NCBI RefSeq assembly: GCF_001523745.2
Contig: NZ_CP013387.1
Span: forward strand, 310,001 to 374,000
DNA length: 64,000 nt
Reading direction: 5' to 3'
Origin: Burkholderia mayonis
GTDB taxonomy: Bacteria > Pseudomonadota > Gammaproteobacteria > Burkholderiales > Burkholderiaceae
Part shown: positions 7,551 to 16,419 of the stretch, in pieces
Layout of the letters: the number at the start of each line of letters is the position of its first letter
Position numbering within the stretch: position 1 is the first letter of the stretch
Notes under the pieces: model-generated
Database searches by the model: none
Told to the model about the DNA's origin: nothing
Seen by the model: only the letters and a program-made list of their open reading frames with translations
Program-made: the position numbers and the translations under genes

Positions 7551-9026
7551 ATGAGCACAACGGACGCGCGCCCGGCCCGCTACCTGAGCGACAGCGACTA
7601 CCAACGTTTCGTCCCGGTTCATGCCGTTTGGGAAATCACGCTGGCCTGCGATCTCAAATGCCTGCACTGCGGCTCGCGGGCCGGCCATCGGCGGACGAAC
7701 GAGCTGAACACCGAGGAATGCCTCGAAGTCATCGAATCGCTCGCGCGGCTCGGTACGCGCGAGGTTTCGCTGATCGGCGGCGAAGCGTACTTGCGCAAGG
7801 ACTGGACGCAGCTGATTCGCGCGATCCGCTCGCACGGCATGTATTGCGCGATCCAGACGGGCGGCCGCAACCTGACGCCGAAGCGCCTCGCACAAGCGAT
7901 CGACGCCGGCCTGAACGGCGTCGGCGTGTCGCTCGACGGGCTCGCGCCGCTGCACGACAAGGTGCGCAACGTGCCGGGCGCGTTCGACCGGGCCGTCGAC
8001 ACGCTGCGGCGCGCGCACGACGCGGGCCTCGCGGTGAGCGTCAACACGCAGATCGGCGCGCAGACGATGGCGGATCTGCCCGCGCTGATGGACACGATCA
8101 TCGAGCTCGGCGCGACGCATTGGCAGATCCAGCTGACGGTCGCGATGGGCAACGCGGTCGACAACGACGAACTGCTGCTGCAGCCGTATCGGCTGACCGA
8201 GCTGATGCCGCTGCTCGCGAAGCTGTATACGGATGGCCTGAGCCGTGGCCTGCTGATGAACGTCGGCAACAACATCGGCTATTACGGCCCGTATGAGCAT
8301 CTGTGGCGCGGCTTCGGCGACGAACGGGTGCACTGGACGGGCTGCGCGGCCGGCCAGACCGTGATCGCGCTCGAAGCGGACGGCACCGTGAAGGGCTGCC
8401 CGTCGCTCGCGACGGTCGGCTTCTCGGGCGGCAACGTGCGCGACTTGTCGCTCGAAGACATCTGGCGCACGAGCGACGGGATCCATTTCGGCCGGCTGCG
8501 GTCGGTCGACGATCTGTGGGGCTTCTGCCGGAGCTGCTATTACGCGGACGTGTGCCGCGGCGGCTGCACGTGGACGTCGCACTCGCTGCTCGGCAAGCCG
8601 GGCAACAATCCGTACTGCCATTACCGCGTGCTCGAGTTGCAGAAGCAGGGGTTGCGCGAGCGGATCGTGAAGGTCGAGGAGGCCGGTCCCGCGTCGTTCG
8701 CGGTGGGCCGCTTCGATCTCGTGACCGAGCGCATCGCGGACGGCGAGCCGGTGTCGAGCATCGTCCGCTCGGGGCAGGTGATCGAGCTCGCGTGGAAGAA
8801 CAAGGGCAAGCGATCGCCGGACGTCGGACGCGTGCCGCCGAAGCTGAAGCTCTGCCGCAACTGCGACGGCTACGTGCATGCGAGCGAGCAGACCTGTCCG
8901 CACTGCGGCGGCGATATCGACGCGTCGGCGCGGATGCACGAGCAGGAGACGAAACGCCGGCACACGTTGATGAACGATCTCGAGCGCCTGCTGGGCCTGC
9001 CGGCGTCGACGTTCGACGGCGCATGA
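7551..9026 (+). CDS. Radical SAM/SPASM enzyme of the GDL-motif peptide system
   Basis: A 491-residue protein with the radical SAM motif C33-x3-C37-x2-C40 (LACDLKCLHC), then GGEAYLRKDW as the SAM-binding GGE. A SPASM region follows, with cysteines at 265, 283, 326, 329, 335, 339 and 356, enough for two auxiliary Fe-S clusters. SPASM enzymes of this shape usually modify ribosomally made peptides. Unusually, the C-terminus adds a four-cysteine zinc-ribbon-like segment (C435, C438, C449, C452; CRNC and CPHC). I recall a TIGRFAM-style name linking such maturases to a GDL-motif peptide, which matches the three upstream genes; this is memory, not a search. The ATG at 7551 with GAGGAG upstream is preferred over in-frame 7500. 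Confidence 0.88.
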   Translation: MSTTDARPARYLSDSDYQRFVPVHAVWEITLACDLKCLHCGSRAGHRRTNELNTEECLEVIESLARLGTREVSLIGGEAYLRKDWTQLIRAIRSHGMYCAIQTGGRNLTPKRLAQAIDAGLNGVGVSLDGLAPLHDKVRNVPGAFDRAVDTLRRAHDAGLAVSVNTQIGAQTMADLPALMDTIIELGATHWQIQLTVAMGNAVDNDELLLQPYRLTELMPLLAKLYTDGLSRGLLMNVGNNIGYYGPYEHLWRGFGDERVHWTGCAAGQTVIALEADGTVKGCPSLATVGFSGGNVRDLSLEDIWRTSDGIHFGRLRSVDDLWGFCRSCYYADVCRGGCTWTSHSLLGKPGNNPYCHYRVLELQKQGLRERIVKVEEAGPASFAVGRFDLVTERIADGEPVSSIVRSGQVIELAWKNKGKRSPDVGRVPPKLKLCRNCDGYVHASEQTCPHCGGDIDASARMHEQETKRRHTLMNDLERLLGLPASTFDGA

Positions 9027-9131
9027 CGCGTGCAGGCGCGCCCGGTTTTGTTAGTCGGCGGGCCGCGAGCGACCGGAGAGTCCACACGCCGCGTGCGTGA
9101 TCGCTCAAGTCCGCCGCCGAAATGCCGCTAA

Positions 9132-9157
9132 AGCCAAGGTAGTACTTTTTCTTGGCT
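9132..9157 (+). promoter_or_regulatory. Inverted repeat just upstream of the chemoreceptor start
   Basis: AGCCAAG (9132-9138) and CTTGGCT (9151-9157) are perfect 7-bp arms around a 12-base AT-richer loop, ending 13 bp before the ATG at 9171. No Shine-Dalgarno is obvious, so it may be an operator or an mRNA hairpin controlling translation. Confidence 0.4.
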
Positions 9158-9170
9158 CTAACGGAAATTC

Positions 9171-10784
9171 ATGTTCAGCAAAATCAAGCTCGCATCCGGC
9201 CTGCTCGGCGTGCTCGTCGTGTTCTGCCTGTTTCTGATCGCGGTCGAAGGGCTCGGCTTCTGGTCGCTGTCCGAGTCGCGCCGCAACGTTGACGATCTGT
9301 CCAACGTCGCGATCAAGCAGGTCGATGCCGCCTCCTTCGCGACCCAGTACATGCTCGACGCCCGCACCAACCTGTCCCGCGCCAGCACGCGGATGGTGAA
9401 GGGCGATCCGATGCCCACCGAGATGCTCCAGCACGTGCGCGACCAGCTCGCGCTCGCCGATCGCGCATACGCCGGCTTCACGGCCGCGCCGACGATCAGC
9501 GCCGAGAACACCGATCGCGCGGCCGCGCTCACCGATCGCTACCGCAAGTACCACGCGGCGCTCGTCGATCTCGTGCGATTCCTCGAAACCAACGATATGC
9601 AGGCGTTTCTCGATCAGCCGACGCAGGAGATCCAGGACACTTATCTCGGCGAGCTGCGTACGTTCTCGGAATTCAGCAACAAGACGAGCCAGCACGCGCT
9701 CGCGATGATCGACACCGGGATGCGGTGGTTCGAGACGGTCGGCGCCGTGCTGCTCGTGCTGATGCTCGCGTGCATCGCGGGGATCTACGTCGTCGCGCGG
9801 CGCGCGGTCGTCGCGCCGCTCGCGCAGGCGGGCGTGCACTTCGAACGGATGGCGCAAGGCCGCCTCGACGGGAAGGTGACGCCGCGCGGCGTCCACGAAA
9901 TCGAGCGCTTGCTGCGCGGGCTCGCCGAGATGCAGGCGAGCGTCGCGGGAACCGTGCGCACCGTGCGCAACGCGTCGAACGCGATCCACCTCGGCGCGGC
10001 GGAGATCGCGAGCGGCAACGCGGACCTGTCCGCGCGCACGTCGAGCCAGGCCGCGTCGCTCGAAGAGACGGCGGCGAGCATGGAGGAGCTGACGGCGACC
10101 GTGCGGCAGAACAGCGACGGCGCGCGCGCGGCGAGCACGCTTGCCGACGAGGCGCTGCTGGCGACGAAGAACGGCGGCGCGATCGTCGACGACGTGATCG
10201 ACAAGATGCACGGGATCGCGCGCAGCTCGGGCCGGATCGCCGAGATCATCGCGGTGATCGACGGAATCGCGTTCCAGACCAACATCCTCGCGTTGAACGC
10301 GGCCGTCGAGGCGGCGCGCGCGGGCGAGGAAGGGCGCGGCTTCGCGGTCGTCGCGGGCGAAGTCCGCGCGCTTGCGCAGCGCAGCGCGCAGTCGGCGAAG
10401 GAGATCAAGGCGCTGATCGAGGAATCGGTCGCGCAGATCGACGGCGGCTCGGAGCTCGTCGAGCGTGCGGGCGAGGCGATGCGCTCGGTGTCGGCGTCGA
10501 TCGAGCGGGTCGCGCAGACGATGACCGAGATCACGGCCGCGTCGATCGAGCAGAGCGCGGGGATCGAGCAGGTCAACCAGGCCGTCACGCAGATGGAGCA
10601 GTTGACGCAGCAGAACGCGGCGCTCGTCGAGGAAGTCGCGGCGGCGGCCGGGTCGCTCAACGAACAGACCGAGCAATTGCAGCAGTCGGTCTCGGTGTTC
10701 GAGCTCGGCGACGCGCGCGAACGCCGGCCGGCCGGCGGCGCAGTGCGCGGCGACGCGGCCGAGCCGCAGCTCGCGCGCGCGTAG
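9171..10784 (+). CDS. Methyl-accepting chemotaxis protein
   Basis: 537 residues in the classic transmembrane chemoreceptor layout: membrane segment at about 8-30, a periplasmic four-helix-bundle-like sensor (about 31-185), second membrane segment at about 190-212, HAMP domain to about 265, then the signalling domain. The hairpin tip motif [31 protein letters not shown] is intact (read in two halves: [20 protein letters not shown] then [13 protein letters not shown]). It signals to CheA/CheW at the inner membrane; the ligand is unknown. No C-terminal NWETF-like CheR pentapeptide is seen; the end is Ala/Arg-rich. It stands alone, without chemotaxis genes nearby. Confidence 0.93.
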   Translation: MFSKIKLASGLLGVLVVFCLFLIAVEGLGFWSLSESRRNVDDLSNVAIKQVDAASFATQYMLDARTNLSRASTRMVKGDPMPTEMLQHVRDQLALADRAYAGFTAAPTISAENTDRAAALTDRYRKYHAALVDLVRFLETNDMQAFLDQPTQEIQDTYLGELRTFSEFSNKTSQHALAMIDTGMRWFETVGAVLLVLMLACIAGIYVVARRAVVAPLAQAGVHFERMAQGRLDGKVTPRGVHEIERLLRGLAEMQASVAGTVRTVRNASNAIHLGAAEIASGNADLSARTSSQAASLEETAASMEELTATVRQNSDGARAASTLADEALLATKNGGAIVDDVIDKMHGIARSSGRIAEIIAVIDGIAFQTNILALNAAVEAARAGEEGRGFAVVAGEVRALAQRSAQSAKEIKALIEESVAQIDGGSELVERAGEAMRSVSASIERVAQTMTEITAASIEQSAGIEQVNQAVTQMEQLTQQNAALVEEVAAAAGSLNEQTEQLQQSVSVFELGDARERRPAGGAVRGDAAEPQLARA

Positions 10785-10867
10785 TCTCGAATGCGCCGGG
10801 CGCGCGGCATCGGCAGAACGGGCCGCGCGTCACCCAGCGTCCCGCGCTCGCCTCGCCGTGGCCGCGC

Positions 10868-11990
10868 TCATGCGGCGCGCTTCGACGTTGCGCCGACGAG
10901 CAGCCGCACCGCGACGGCCGCGATGAGCGCGAATGCGCCGCTCACGCACAGCGCGACCGAAAAGCCGCTTGCAAAGCCCGCCGGCGCGAGCCGCGCGAGC
11001 GCCGCGCCGATCTGCGGCGGGTGGCCGCGCGTCGCCTGCGCGAGGTCGCCCGCGAGCAGGCTCGACACGAAGTGCGGGGCGAGCGCGCCGAGCAGGTCCG
11101 GCGCGTCCGCGACGCGCCGCACGAGCGCTGCGTGGGTTCGCGCGGCGAGCACGGCGCCGAGCACGCCGGCCGATGTCACGATCGCGGAGAAGCGCGTCGT
11201 CGTGCTGATCCCGGACGCCATCCCGGTTCGCTCCGGCGGCACGCACGCCATGATCGCCTTCCGCGTGCCGCCGTTCAGAATGCCCGCGCCGCATCAGGTG
11301 ATCAGCATCCCGAGGCGTCCGTAATGCGACGCGCCCGCGAGCGCCGCGGTCGCGAAATTCCCGATACCGATCAGCGCAAGTCCGCATCCGAGCACCGTCG
11401 CGGCCGGCGGCGCGCGCGCCGACAGCGCCGCGCCGGGCGACGGTCCGACGCTCATCGCGAGCGCGAACGGCAGCATGCCGAGCCCCGCGCCGATCGCCGA
11501 CATCCCGAAGCCGATCTGCAGATAGAGCGGCAGAAACGTCATCATCACCTGCGCGCACGCCGCGTGGACGAACATCGCGAGCAGCGCGCCGACGAAGCGC
11601 GGCTCGCGGAACAGCGCGGGGTCGATCATCGGCCGCCCCGTTGCCGGCGCTCGACGCCGGCGAACGCGACGAAAAGCGCCGCACTGGCCGCGAAGCGCGC
11701 GAGCGTGCCGGGCGCCGACCAGCCGTGCGACGGCGCGTCGATCAGCGCCCAGATGCCGGCCGCGAGCGCCGAGCCGAACAGCACGCTGCCCGGCGCGTCG
11801 ATGCGCTTCGCGTGCGGATCGCGCGATTCGTCGATCGTCGCGCAAACGGCCGCGGCAAGCGCGATGCACACCGGCAGGTTCAGCAGGAAGATCCAGCGCC
11901 AGCCGACCCATTGCGCGATCGCGCCGCCGACGAGCGGCGCGATCGTCGTCGCGATCCCCATGCACATCCCCCAGATCGCCCATGCGCGCG
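10868..11990 (-). pseudogene. Decayed DHA2-type MFS drug exporter
   Basis: Three fragments on one strand together spell most of a 14-TM-type MFS exporter. The first, from about 11990, begins inside the protein (AIWGMCMGIATTIAPLVGG, IAQWVGWRWIFLLNLPVC). A frameshift in a G run near 11635 is needed to continue into PMIDPALFREPRFVGALLAM. In that frame a TGA at 11294-11296 interrupts LGMLIT-stop-CGAGILNGGTRKAIMACVPP, after which the frame remains open to 10868. The first three or four membrane segments are missing. It has therefore suffered a 5' deletion, a frameshift and a nonsense mutation, and is not functional. Confidence 0.8.
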
Positions 11991-12223
11991 CGGCCGGGCG
12001 CGCTCGTCGCGGTGCTCGCGTATCTGTCGGTCAGCGGATTCGTCGCGGTCGTGCCGCAGGCGCTCGTCGGCTGCATCGCACTGCCGGGCGTCGCATATCG
12101 GCCGATCGAAGGCAAGCCGATTCCGTCGGAAGTGGCGCTCGCGTATCGCAAGCACGAGAAGGCGCCCGCCGTGCGCGCGTTCGTGCGGTACGTGCGGTAC
12201 GTGCGGCAGGTTACGCGCTTTAG
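11982..12223 (+). pseudogene. C-terminal remnant of a LysR-type regulator
   Basis: About 75 codons on the plus strand resemble the end of a LysR effector domain: GFVAVVPQALVGCIALPGVA then IPSEVALAYRKHEKAPAVRAFV. No helix-turn-helix and no first effector half are present. It abuts, back to back, the truncated 5' end of the MFS remnant, exactly as if one deletion removed the divergent promoter and both gene starts. There is no natural stop where a LysR would end; a 9-bp repeat (GTGCGGTAC twice, near 12184) lies at that point. Confidence 0.6.
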
Positions 12224-12248
12224 AGGGCGGCCGCGCACGCATTGTGCG

Positions 12249-13352
12249 TCACGCGTCCGCTGGCAACGACGCGTACGCGGTCGCGAGGTGATACGGCGTC
12301 GTCGACGGCATGTCCGCGCGCGCCACGCCGCCCTGCGCGGTCTTGCATTCGTACCAGCCGCGCGGATGCAGGAACCGTTCGCTGAAGCGCGCGATCTGCC
12401 GGGCGAGCGCGTCCGGCTCGCCGCCGTGCGTCGCGAGCGCGCGCAGATATTCGGTTTGCGCCCAGATCCGCTGCGTGCCGTCGATGCACGCGCCGTGCTC
12501 GTCGGTCGCCGCGCAGACGCCGCCCGTGTCCGGATCGACGCCGTGCCGCTGCGCGAACGCATCGGCGCGTGCGAGCGCGTCGGGCAGGCCCGTCGCCGCG
12601 AGCCGTGCGCCCGCTGCGCTGACGAGATAGAACCATTCGAACTGATGCCCCGGCTCGAAGCGGTTGTCGGCGCTGCCGAGCGGCAGTTCCGCGACGCAAC
12701 CGGTGCGCGCATCGACGAACGTGCGCTCGACCGCCTGCGCGGTGTGCAGCAGCGCGTCGTCGAACGCGGCGTCGCCGAACGCGCGGCTCGCCGCGAGCCA
12801 GCCTTCCGTCAGGTGCATCAGCGGATTCTGCAGCGGGCCGCCGGCCGTCGCGGCGAAGTCCACACTGCGGGCCGAGTCGAGGAGTGCGTTGCCGGGCTGC
12901 GGCGCGAAGCGCTCGCCGATCAGCGCCGCCGTGCGTTCCGCGATGTCGCGCGCGTCGCGATTGCCGAACGCCGTGAAATATTCCGCGCACGCGAACACGA
13001 CGAACGCGTGCGTATACAGATCCTTCGTGCGGTCGAGCGGCGCGCCCTGCGCGTCGACGCTGTAAAACCAGCCGTCGTGGCGAAGATCGCGGAAGTGGCG
13101 GCACAATGCGGCAAAGAGCGCGTGCGCGTGGTCGGCGTCGCGCGCCTGCGAGAACACGAATAGCTGGCGCGCGCACGCCATCGCGCGGTAGCGGGTGACG
13201 GGCAGCGGCGCGTGCGTGTCCGGCGCGACGGCCTCGAACGGCAGTTGCAGCGCCTGGTTGAAGCCGGGTCCGCGCCAGAGCGGCAAGACGATATGCGCGA
13301 AATGGCGGCGCAATTGAGCGGCCTGATCGGAAACGGAGACGTGGGCGGACAT
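12249..13352 (-). CDS. AGE-family epimerase/isomerase
   Basis: 367 residues of the N-acylglucosamine 2-epimerase / mannose isomerase (alpha/alpha)6-barrel family. These cytoplasmic enzymes isomerise aldoses and ketoses or epimerise amino sugars at C2. Motifs include RTKDLYTHAFVVFACAEYF, NPLMHLTEGWLAASRAF, EPGHQFEWFYLVSAAG and a C-terminal PRGWYECK, with the conserved histidines of the barrel (HAF, HLTE, GHQFEW). The best match is to D-mannose isomerase-like members, but the sugar cannot be fixed from sequence. ATG 13352 was chosen over in-frame ATG 13376; neither has a clear ribosome site. It is convergent with the LysR remnant and divergent from the MgtC-like gene. Confidence 0.88.
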   Translation of the reverse strand: MSAHVSVSDQAAQLRRHFAHIVLPLWRGPGFNQALQLPFEAVAPDTHAPLPVTRYRAMACARQLFVFSQARDADHAHALFAALCRHFRDLRHDGWFYSVDAQGAPLDRTKDLYTHAFVVFACAEYFTAFGNRDARDIAERTAALIGERFAPQPGNALLDSARSVDFAATAGGPLQNPLMHLTEGWLAASRAFGDAAFDDALLHTAQAVERTFVDARTGCVAELPLGSADNRFEPGHQFEWFYLVSAAGARLAATGLPDALARADAFAQRHGVDPDTGGVCAATDEHGACIDGTQRIWAQTEYLRALATHGGEPDALARQIARFSERFLHPRGWYECKTAQGGVARADMPSTTPYHLATAYASLPADA

Positions 13353-13460
13353 GACGAATGACGACGCGGTTGGCATTGAAATGACGCGGCACCGGACGCG
13401 CGGGCCGAGCGGCAAGGATAAAGCATGCGGCCCGCCGCCGTCGAAAAAAGGAGAGTACGG

Positions 13461-14156
13461 ATGCTGAGCAACGTCGAACTCATCATGCGGCTGATTCTCG
13501 CGGCGGCGCTCGGCAGCGTCATCGGCGTCGAGCGCGAGCGCCTGTCGTGGGCGGCGGGGCTGCGCACGCACATGCTCGTGTGCGTCGGCTCGGCGCTCAT
13601 CATGATCGTGTCGGCGTTCGGCTTCGCGGACGTGCTCGGCCAGGCGCACGTCGATCTCGATCCGTCGCGGATGGCCGCGCAGGTCGTGTCGGGAATCGGC
13701 TTTCTCGGCGCGGGGTCGATCCTGCTGCGCGGCGAGATCGTCCGCGGGCTGACGACGGCGGCGAGCCTGTGGTCGGTCGCGGCCGTCGGGCTCGCGGTGG
13801 GCGGCGGGCTGTACGCGGCGGCGATCGCGGCGACGATCATCATCCTCGTCATCCTCGCCGGCATCAAGCCGCTCGAGCGCCGCTATCTGACCGTGCGCCA
13901 GCGCCGCCGTCTCGTGCTGCTGGTCGAGCGCGGCACGCTGACGTTCGATTCGGCGCACGCGGCGCTCGGCGTCGACAGTGCGCGCATCAAGCGCTTCATC
14001 GTCCAGCAGAGCGAGGACGCGGAAGACAGCGACGAAGTGACGATCGCGCTCGGCCGCGTGTCGGACGTCGAATACGAGAGCATTTGCGCTCGGCTGCGGC
14101 AATTGCCGGGCGTGAAGGGTTTTACCGAGCAGAAGAGCGGCTTGCCGGACGATTAA
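13461..14156 (+). CDS. MgtC/SapB-family membrane protein
   Basis: 231 residues. The N-terminal part has about four or five membrane segments with the family signature LGSVIGVERERLSWAAGLRTH and the conserved VSGIGFLGAGSILL and LTTAASLWSVAAVGLAVG stretches. Residues from about 150 form a soluble ACT-like C-terminal domain. MgtC proteins aid growth in low magnesium and intracellular survival and inhibit F-type ATP synthase in pathogens; in non-pathogens the role is less clear. The ATG at 13461 follows AAAGGAG at ideal spacing, so the in-frame 13425 start is rejected. No MgtB transporter gene is next to it. Confidence 0.9.
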   Translation: MLSNVELIMRLILAAALGSVIGVERERLSWAAGLRTHMLVCVGSALIMIVSAFGFADVLGQAHVDLDPSRMAAQVVSGIGFLGAGSILLRGEIVRGLTTAASLWSVAAVGLAVGGGLYAAAIAATIIILVILAGIKPLERRYLTVRQRRRLVLLVERGTLTFDSAHAALGVDSARIKRFIVQQSEDAEDSDEVTIALGRVSDVEYESICARLRQLPGVKGFTEQKSGLPDD

Positions 14157-14252
14157 GCTACGGGATCGCCGGGCGGGCATGAGACAATGCCGCCTTCCCG
14201 AAATTGTTCGCCGCATTGTCCGGCGCGCGTGCGGCGCGCCGCAGCACGACCT

Positions 14253-15737
14253 ATGACCGATTCCGCAGCATTCCCACGTACTCGTTCTTCCCGATCGTCC
14301 CTGTCCAAGCGCCGGTCGCGCGCCGCGGCGGCGGGCGGCGGCCGTGTGCAGTCGCGCGCCGCGGCCGGGCCCGGCCGCGATGCGACGGTGAGCGAAGCGT
14401 CCCGCGACGAGCACACGCTCGATCTGTTCGGCGGCAGCGCCGCGAGAGAAGCGAAGCCGACCGCCAAGGCGGAAAGCGCGCGCAGCGCGCGTGCGACGGC
14501 GCGCGGCGGCGAACTGGTGGGCGAACAGGCCGATCTGCTGAGCGGATTCGCGGAAGATTCGGCCGCGCGCGCACAAGGCGGGGCCGACGAGCGTTCTGCT
14601 GCCGACGCGGCTGGCATGCGCGCGCAAGATACGGCTTCGGTGGGTGAATCCGCGAGCGCGCCGGCGAGTTCCGTCGAGTCCGCATCGGCCGATGCGGGTT
14701 CGGGGCGGCGCGATACATCTGCCGTCCAGGCCGCCGAGCCGGCGACGGCGAAGTCCGGCGCCGACGATGCGACGGCAGCCAGTCCGACCGATTCGCGCCG
14801 TTCGTCTTCGCGTCGCGCGGAGAGCAAGAAGCAGGCGGCCCAGCGCGGCGCGCATCGAGGTTCGGCATCGCAGGGCGATGCAACGCGGGGCCAAGCGGCT
14901 CGAGGTCAAACCGCCCAGGGCGAAGCGGCGCACGACCAAACGCCCGAGAACCCGGCGCGTCAAAGTTCCGCCGACGAAGCTCGCTCGGCCGAAGCTCCAG
15001 CAGCCCAGGATACGGCGAACATCGGGCCGACGAACTCGACTCGAGCCGATCCGAATCAAGCGAATCCGGAGTCGACATCGCCGGTCGCGATTCGCGCAGC
15101 GGCCGTCCCGGAGCGCCGCGACGCTGGCGCGTCGGCCGACACGCCAGCGGAATCGCCGAAAACGCCGCACACGAGCGGCAACGCGACGCCGGGCGCGGTC
15201 TTGTCCTCGACGCCCAGCGGCACCGGCGGCGGTAACGTTACCGCCGCGCCGGCTCAGTCGACGCCATCCGCCGCGTCACCGACGTCGTTCCCGGCGTCGG
15301 CATCCCCTGCCCACGAGCGTCAGGCGGCTTCGGCGCCGTCGAATGCGCCCGCAGCGCTGGTCGAACTCGACGCCCACCTGCGTCCGCTCGCCGACCGAAT
15401 CCGCGCGCTGCAATCCGAAACGGTCGATCTGCGCCGGGCGGCCGATACGGAAATGCGCCGCGTCAACCGCTTGCTGCTCGCGCTCGGGGTGGTCGTGCTG
15501 ATGGCGATCGTCGCGCTGGTCGTGCAGGCGATGCAGTTGTCGCGACAGCGAGACGAATCTGCTGCACTGCAACAACGCATCGACCGGCTCGTCGCCGTGC
15601 AGGCGACCCAGGAGGCGACCGTCGCGACGCTGTCTCAGCGCCAGGACGAACTCGGTGCGCAGGTGGATCGCTTGACGAGCCGTCTCTCCAGCCCCGCGAC
15701 GTCTGTCAAACGGCCGCGCAGGGGCCGCGGGCACTGA
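14253..15737 (+). CDS. Low-complexity single-pass membrane protein with C-terminal coiled coil
   Basis: 494 residues of unknown function. Residues 1-350 are highly biased (Ala, Ser, Thr, Glu, Arg, Gln) with no hydrophobic core, including imperfect repeats such as RGQAARGQTAQGEAAHDQT. A single hydrophobic segment (about 407-429, LLLALGVVVLMAIVALVVQA) is followed by a coiled-coil-like region rich in Gln/Leu heptads (about 430-480) and a basic tail (KRPRRGRGH). The ATG at 14253 was chosen because the in-frame 14187 start would add Arg/Pro-rich residues typical of non-coding sequence. Orientation suggests a cytoplasmic disordered arm anchored in the inner membrane. Confidence 0.7.
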   Translation: MTDSAAFPRTRSSRSSLSKRRSRAAAAGGGRVQSRAAAGPGRDATVSEASRDEHTLDLFGGSAAREAKPTAKAESARSARATARGGELVGEQADLLSGFAEDSAARAQGGADERSAADAAGMRAQDTASVGESASAPASSVESASADAGSGRRDTSAVQAAEPATAKSGADDATAASPTDSRRSSSRRAESKKQAAQRGAHRGSASQGDATRGQAARGQTAQGEAAHDQTPENPARQSSADEARSAEAPAAQDTANIGPTNSTRADPNQANPESTSPVAIRAAAVPERRDAGASADTPAESPKTPHTSGNATPGAVLSSTPSGTGGGNVTAAPAQSTPSAASPTSFPASASPAHERQAASAPSNAPAALVELDAHLRPLADRIRALQSETVDLRRAADTEMRRVNRLLLALGVVVLMAIVALVVQAMQLSRQRDESAALQQRIDRLVAVQATQEATVATLSQRQDELGAQVDRLTSRLSSPATSVKRPRRGRGH

Positions 15738-15863
15738 GAAAAAAGGGACGGTTGGCGGCTGCGGCGAGATGTTGCACATGTGTTGCCGAGCCGCAACGAA
15801 CCGGTTCCATTCGCGCTTGAAAAGCTCGGTCCGCGAAGATATTGTTGCGACGCACTATCTGTG

Positions 15864-15906
15864 TTTAGGGAAAACCCTTAGAATGCGTTTTAGGTGAAAA
15901 CCCTAA
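15864..15906 (+). promoter_or_regulatory. Paired TAGGGAAAACCCTTA-type operator-like sites
   Basis: Two copies of a dyad, TTTAGGGAAAACCCTTA (15864-15880) and TTTTAGGTGAAAACCCTAA (15888-15906), repeat every 25 bp. Arms AGGG/CCCT flank AAAA. The second copy ends 24 bp before the start of the 51-residue gene. This looks like a protein-binding tandem site; the binder is unknown to me. Confidence 0.5.
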
Positions 15907-15929
15907 TCCTTCGCTGACAGGAGTCGCAA

Positions 15930-16085
15930 ATGAGCCTCATCTTCGCGCTGCTTCAAAAGATCGAAGATCTCTTCACGTCGCCGCATCTGCCGCTCGACGC
16001 AGAATATTCGTACGAAGCCCGCCACGCCGAAGCGGAGCGTGTGCGCAAGTCGCACGTCGCGCAGGTCGGCCTGATCCGTCGCTGA
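15930..16085 (+). CDS. 51-residue conserved-looking small protein
   Basis: A short gene: CAGGAG ends seven bases before the ATG at 15930 and TGA is at 16083-16085. The product starts MSLIFALLQKIEDLFTSPHL, has an amphipathic N-terminal helix and a charged C-terminal half with several His and Arg, and ends VGLIRR. It has no cysteine and no membrane segment. Its start resembles the small DUF3563-type proteins of Burkholderiales (hydrophobic LLQKI then LF), but the rest does not clearly match, so the family link is tentative. The dedicated tandem operator just upstream supports a real, regulated gene. Confidence 0.6.
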   Translation: MSLIFALLQKIEDLFTSPHLPLDAEYSYEARHAEAERVRKSHVAQVGLIRR

Positions 16086-16419
16086 TGCGTTCCGCCCGGT
16101 GCGGGTGCGCCGGGAGCGTCGCGGTTTCGTTCGTCTGCCGGCGAATGAGTAGCCGTATCTGACGGAACGACGGACCGCCGCTGCAAGCTCGACGAGCGCG
16201 GGCAGTTGCAACAAATTCGGAACACCGCCGACAGGCCGAGAGCCGTCGGCACCGCGCGCGATTGCGCCGGTCGGCATCGACGAGCATCGTTCGCCGCGGC
16301 CGTTGCCGATTGGATAGCGCGTTGCGCTATCGCGCGAACGGTGATCGAGCGGCCGTGCGGCGGCGACCGCCGCCAGGGCGCAAAGGCAGTGGCGGCCCGT
16401 TTTGTCGCGCGCCGCTTCG
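16086..16419. other. Gene-free interval between small protein and MFS pseudogene
   Basis: No supported gene in these 334 bp. The open frames present are low-complexity Arg/Ala shadows without ribosome sites, and I see no clear terminator. Confidence 0.5.

Noticed and set aside
6795..8963. 722-codon minus-strand frame across the radical SAM gene
   Set aside because: Shadow frame; the plus strand encodes intact Fe-S cluster motifs.
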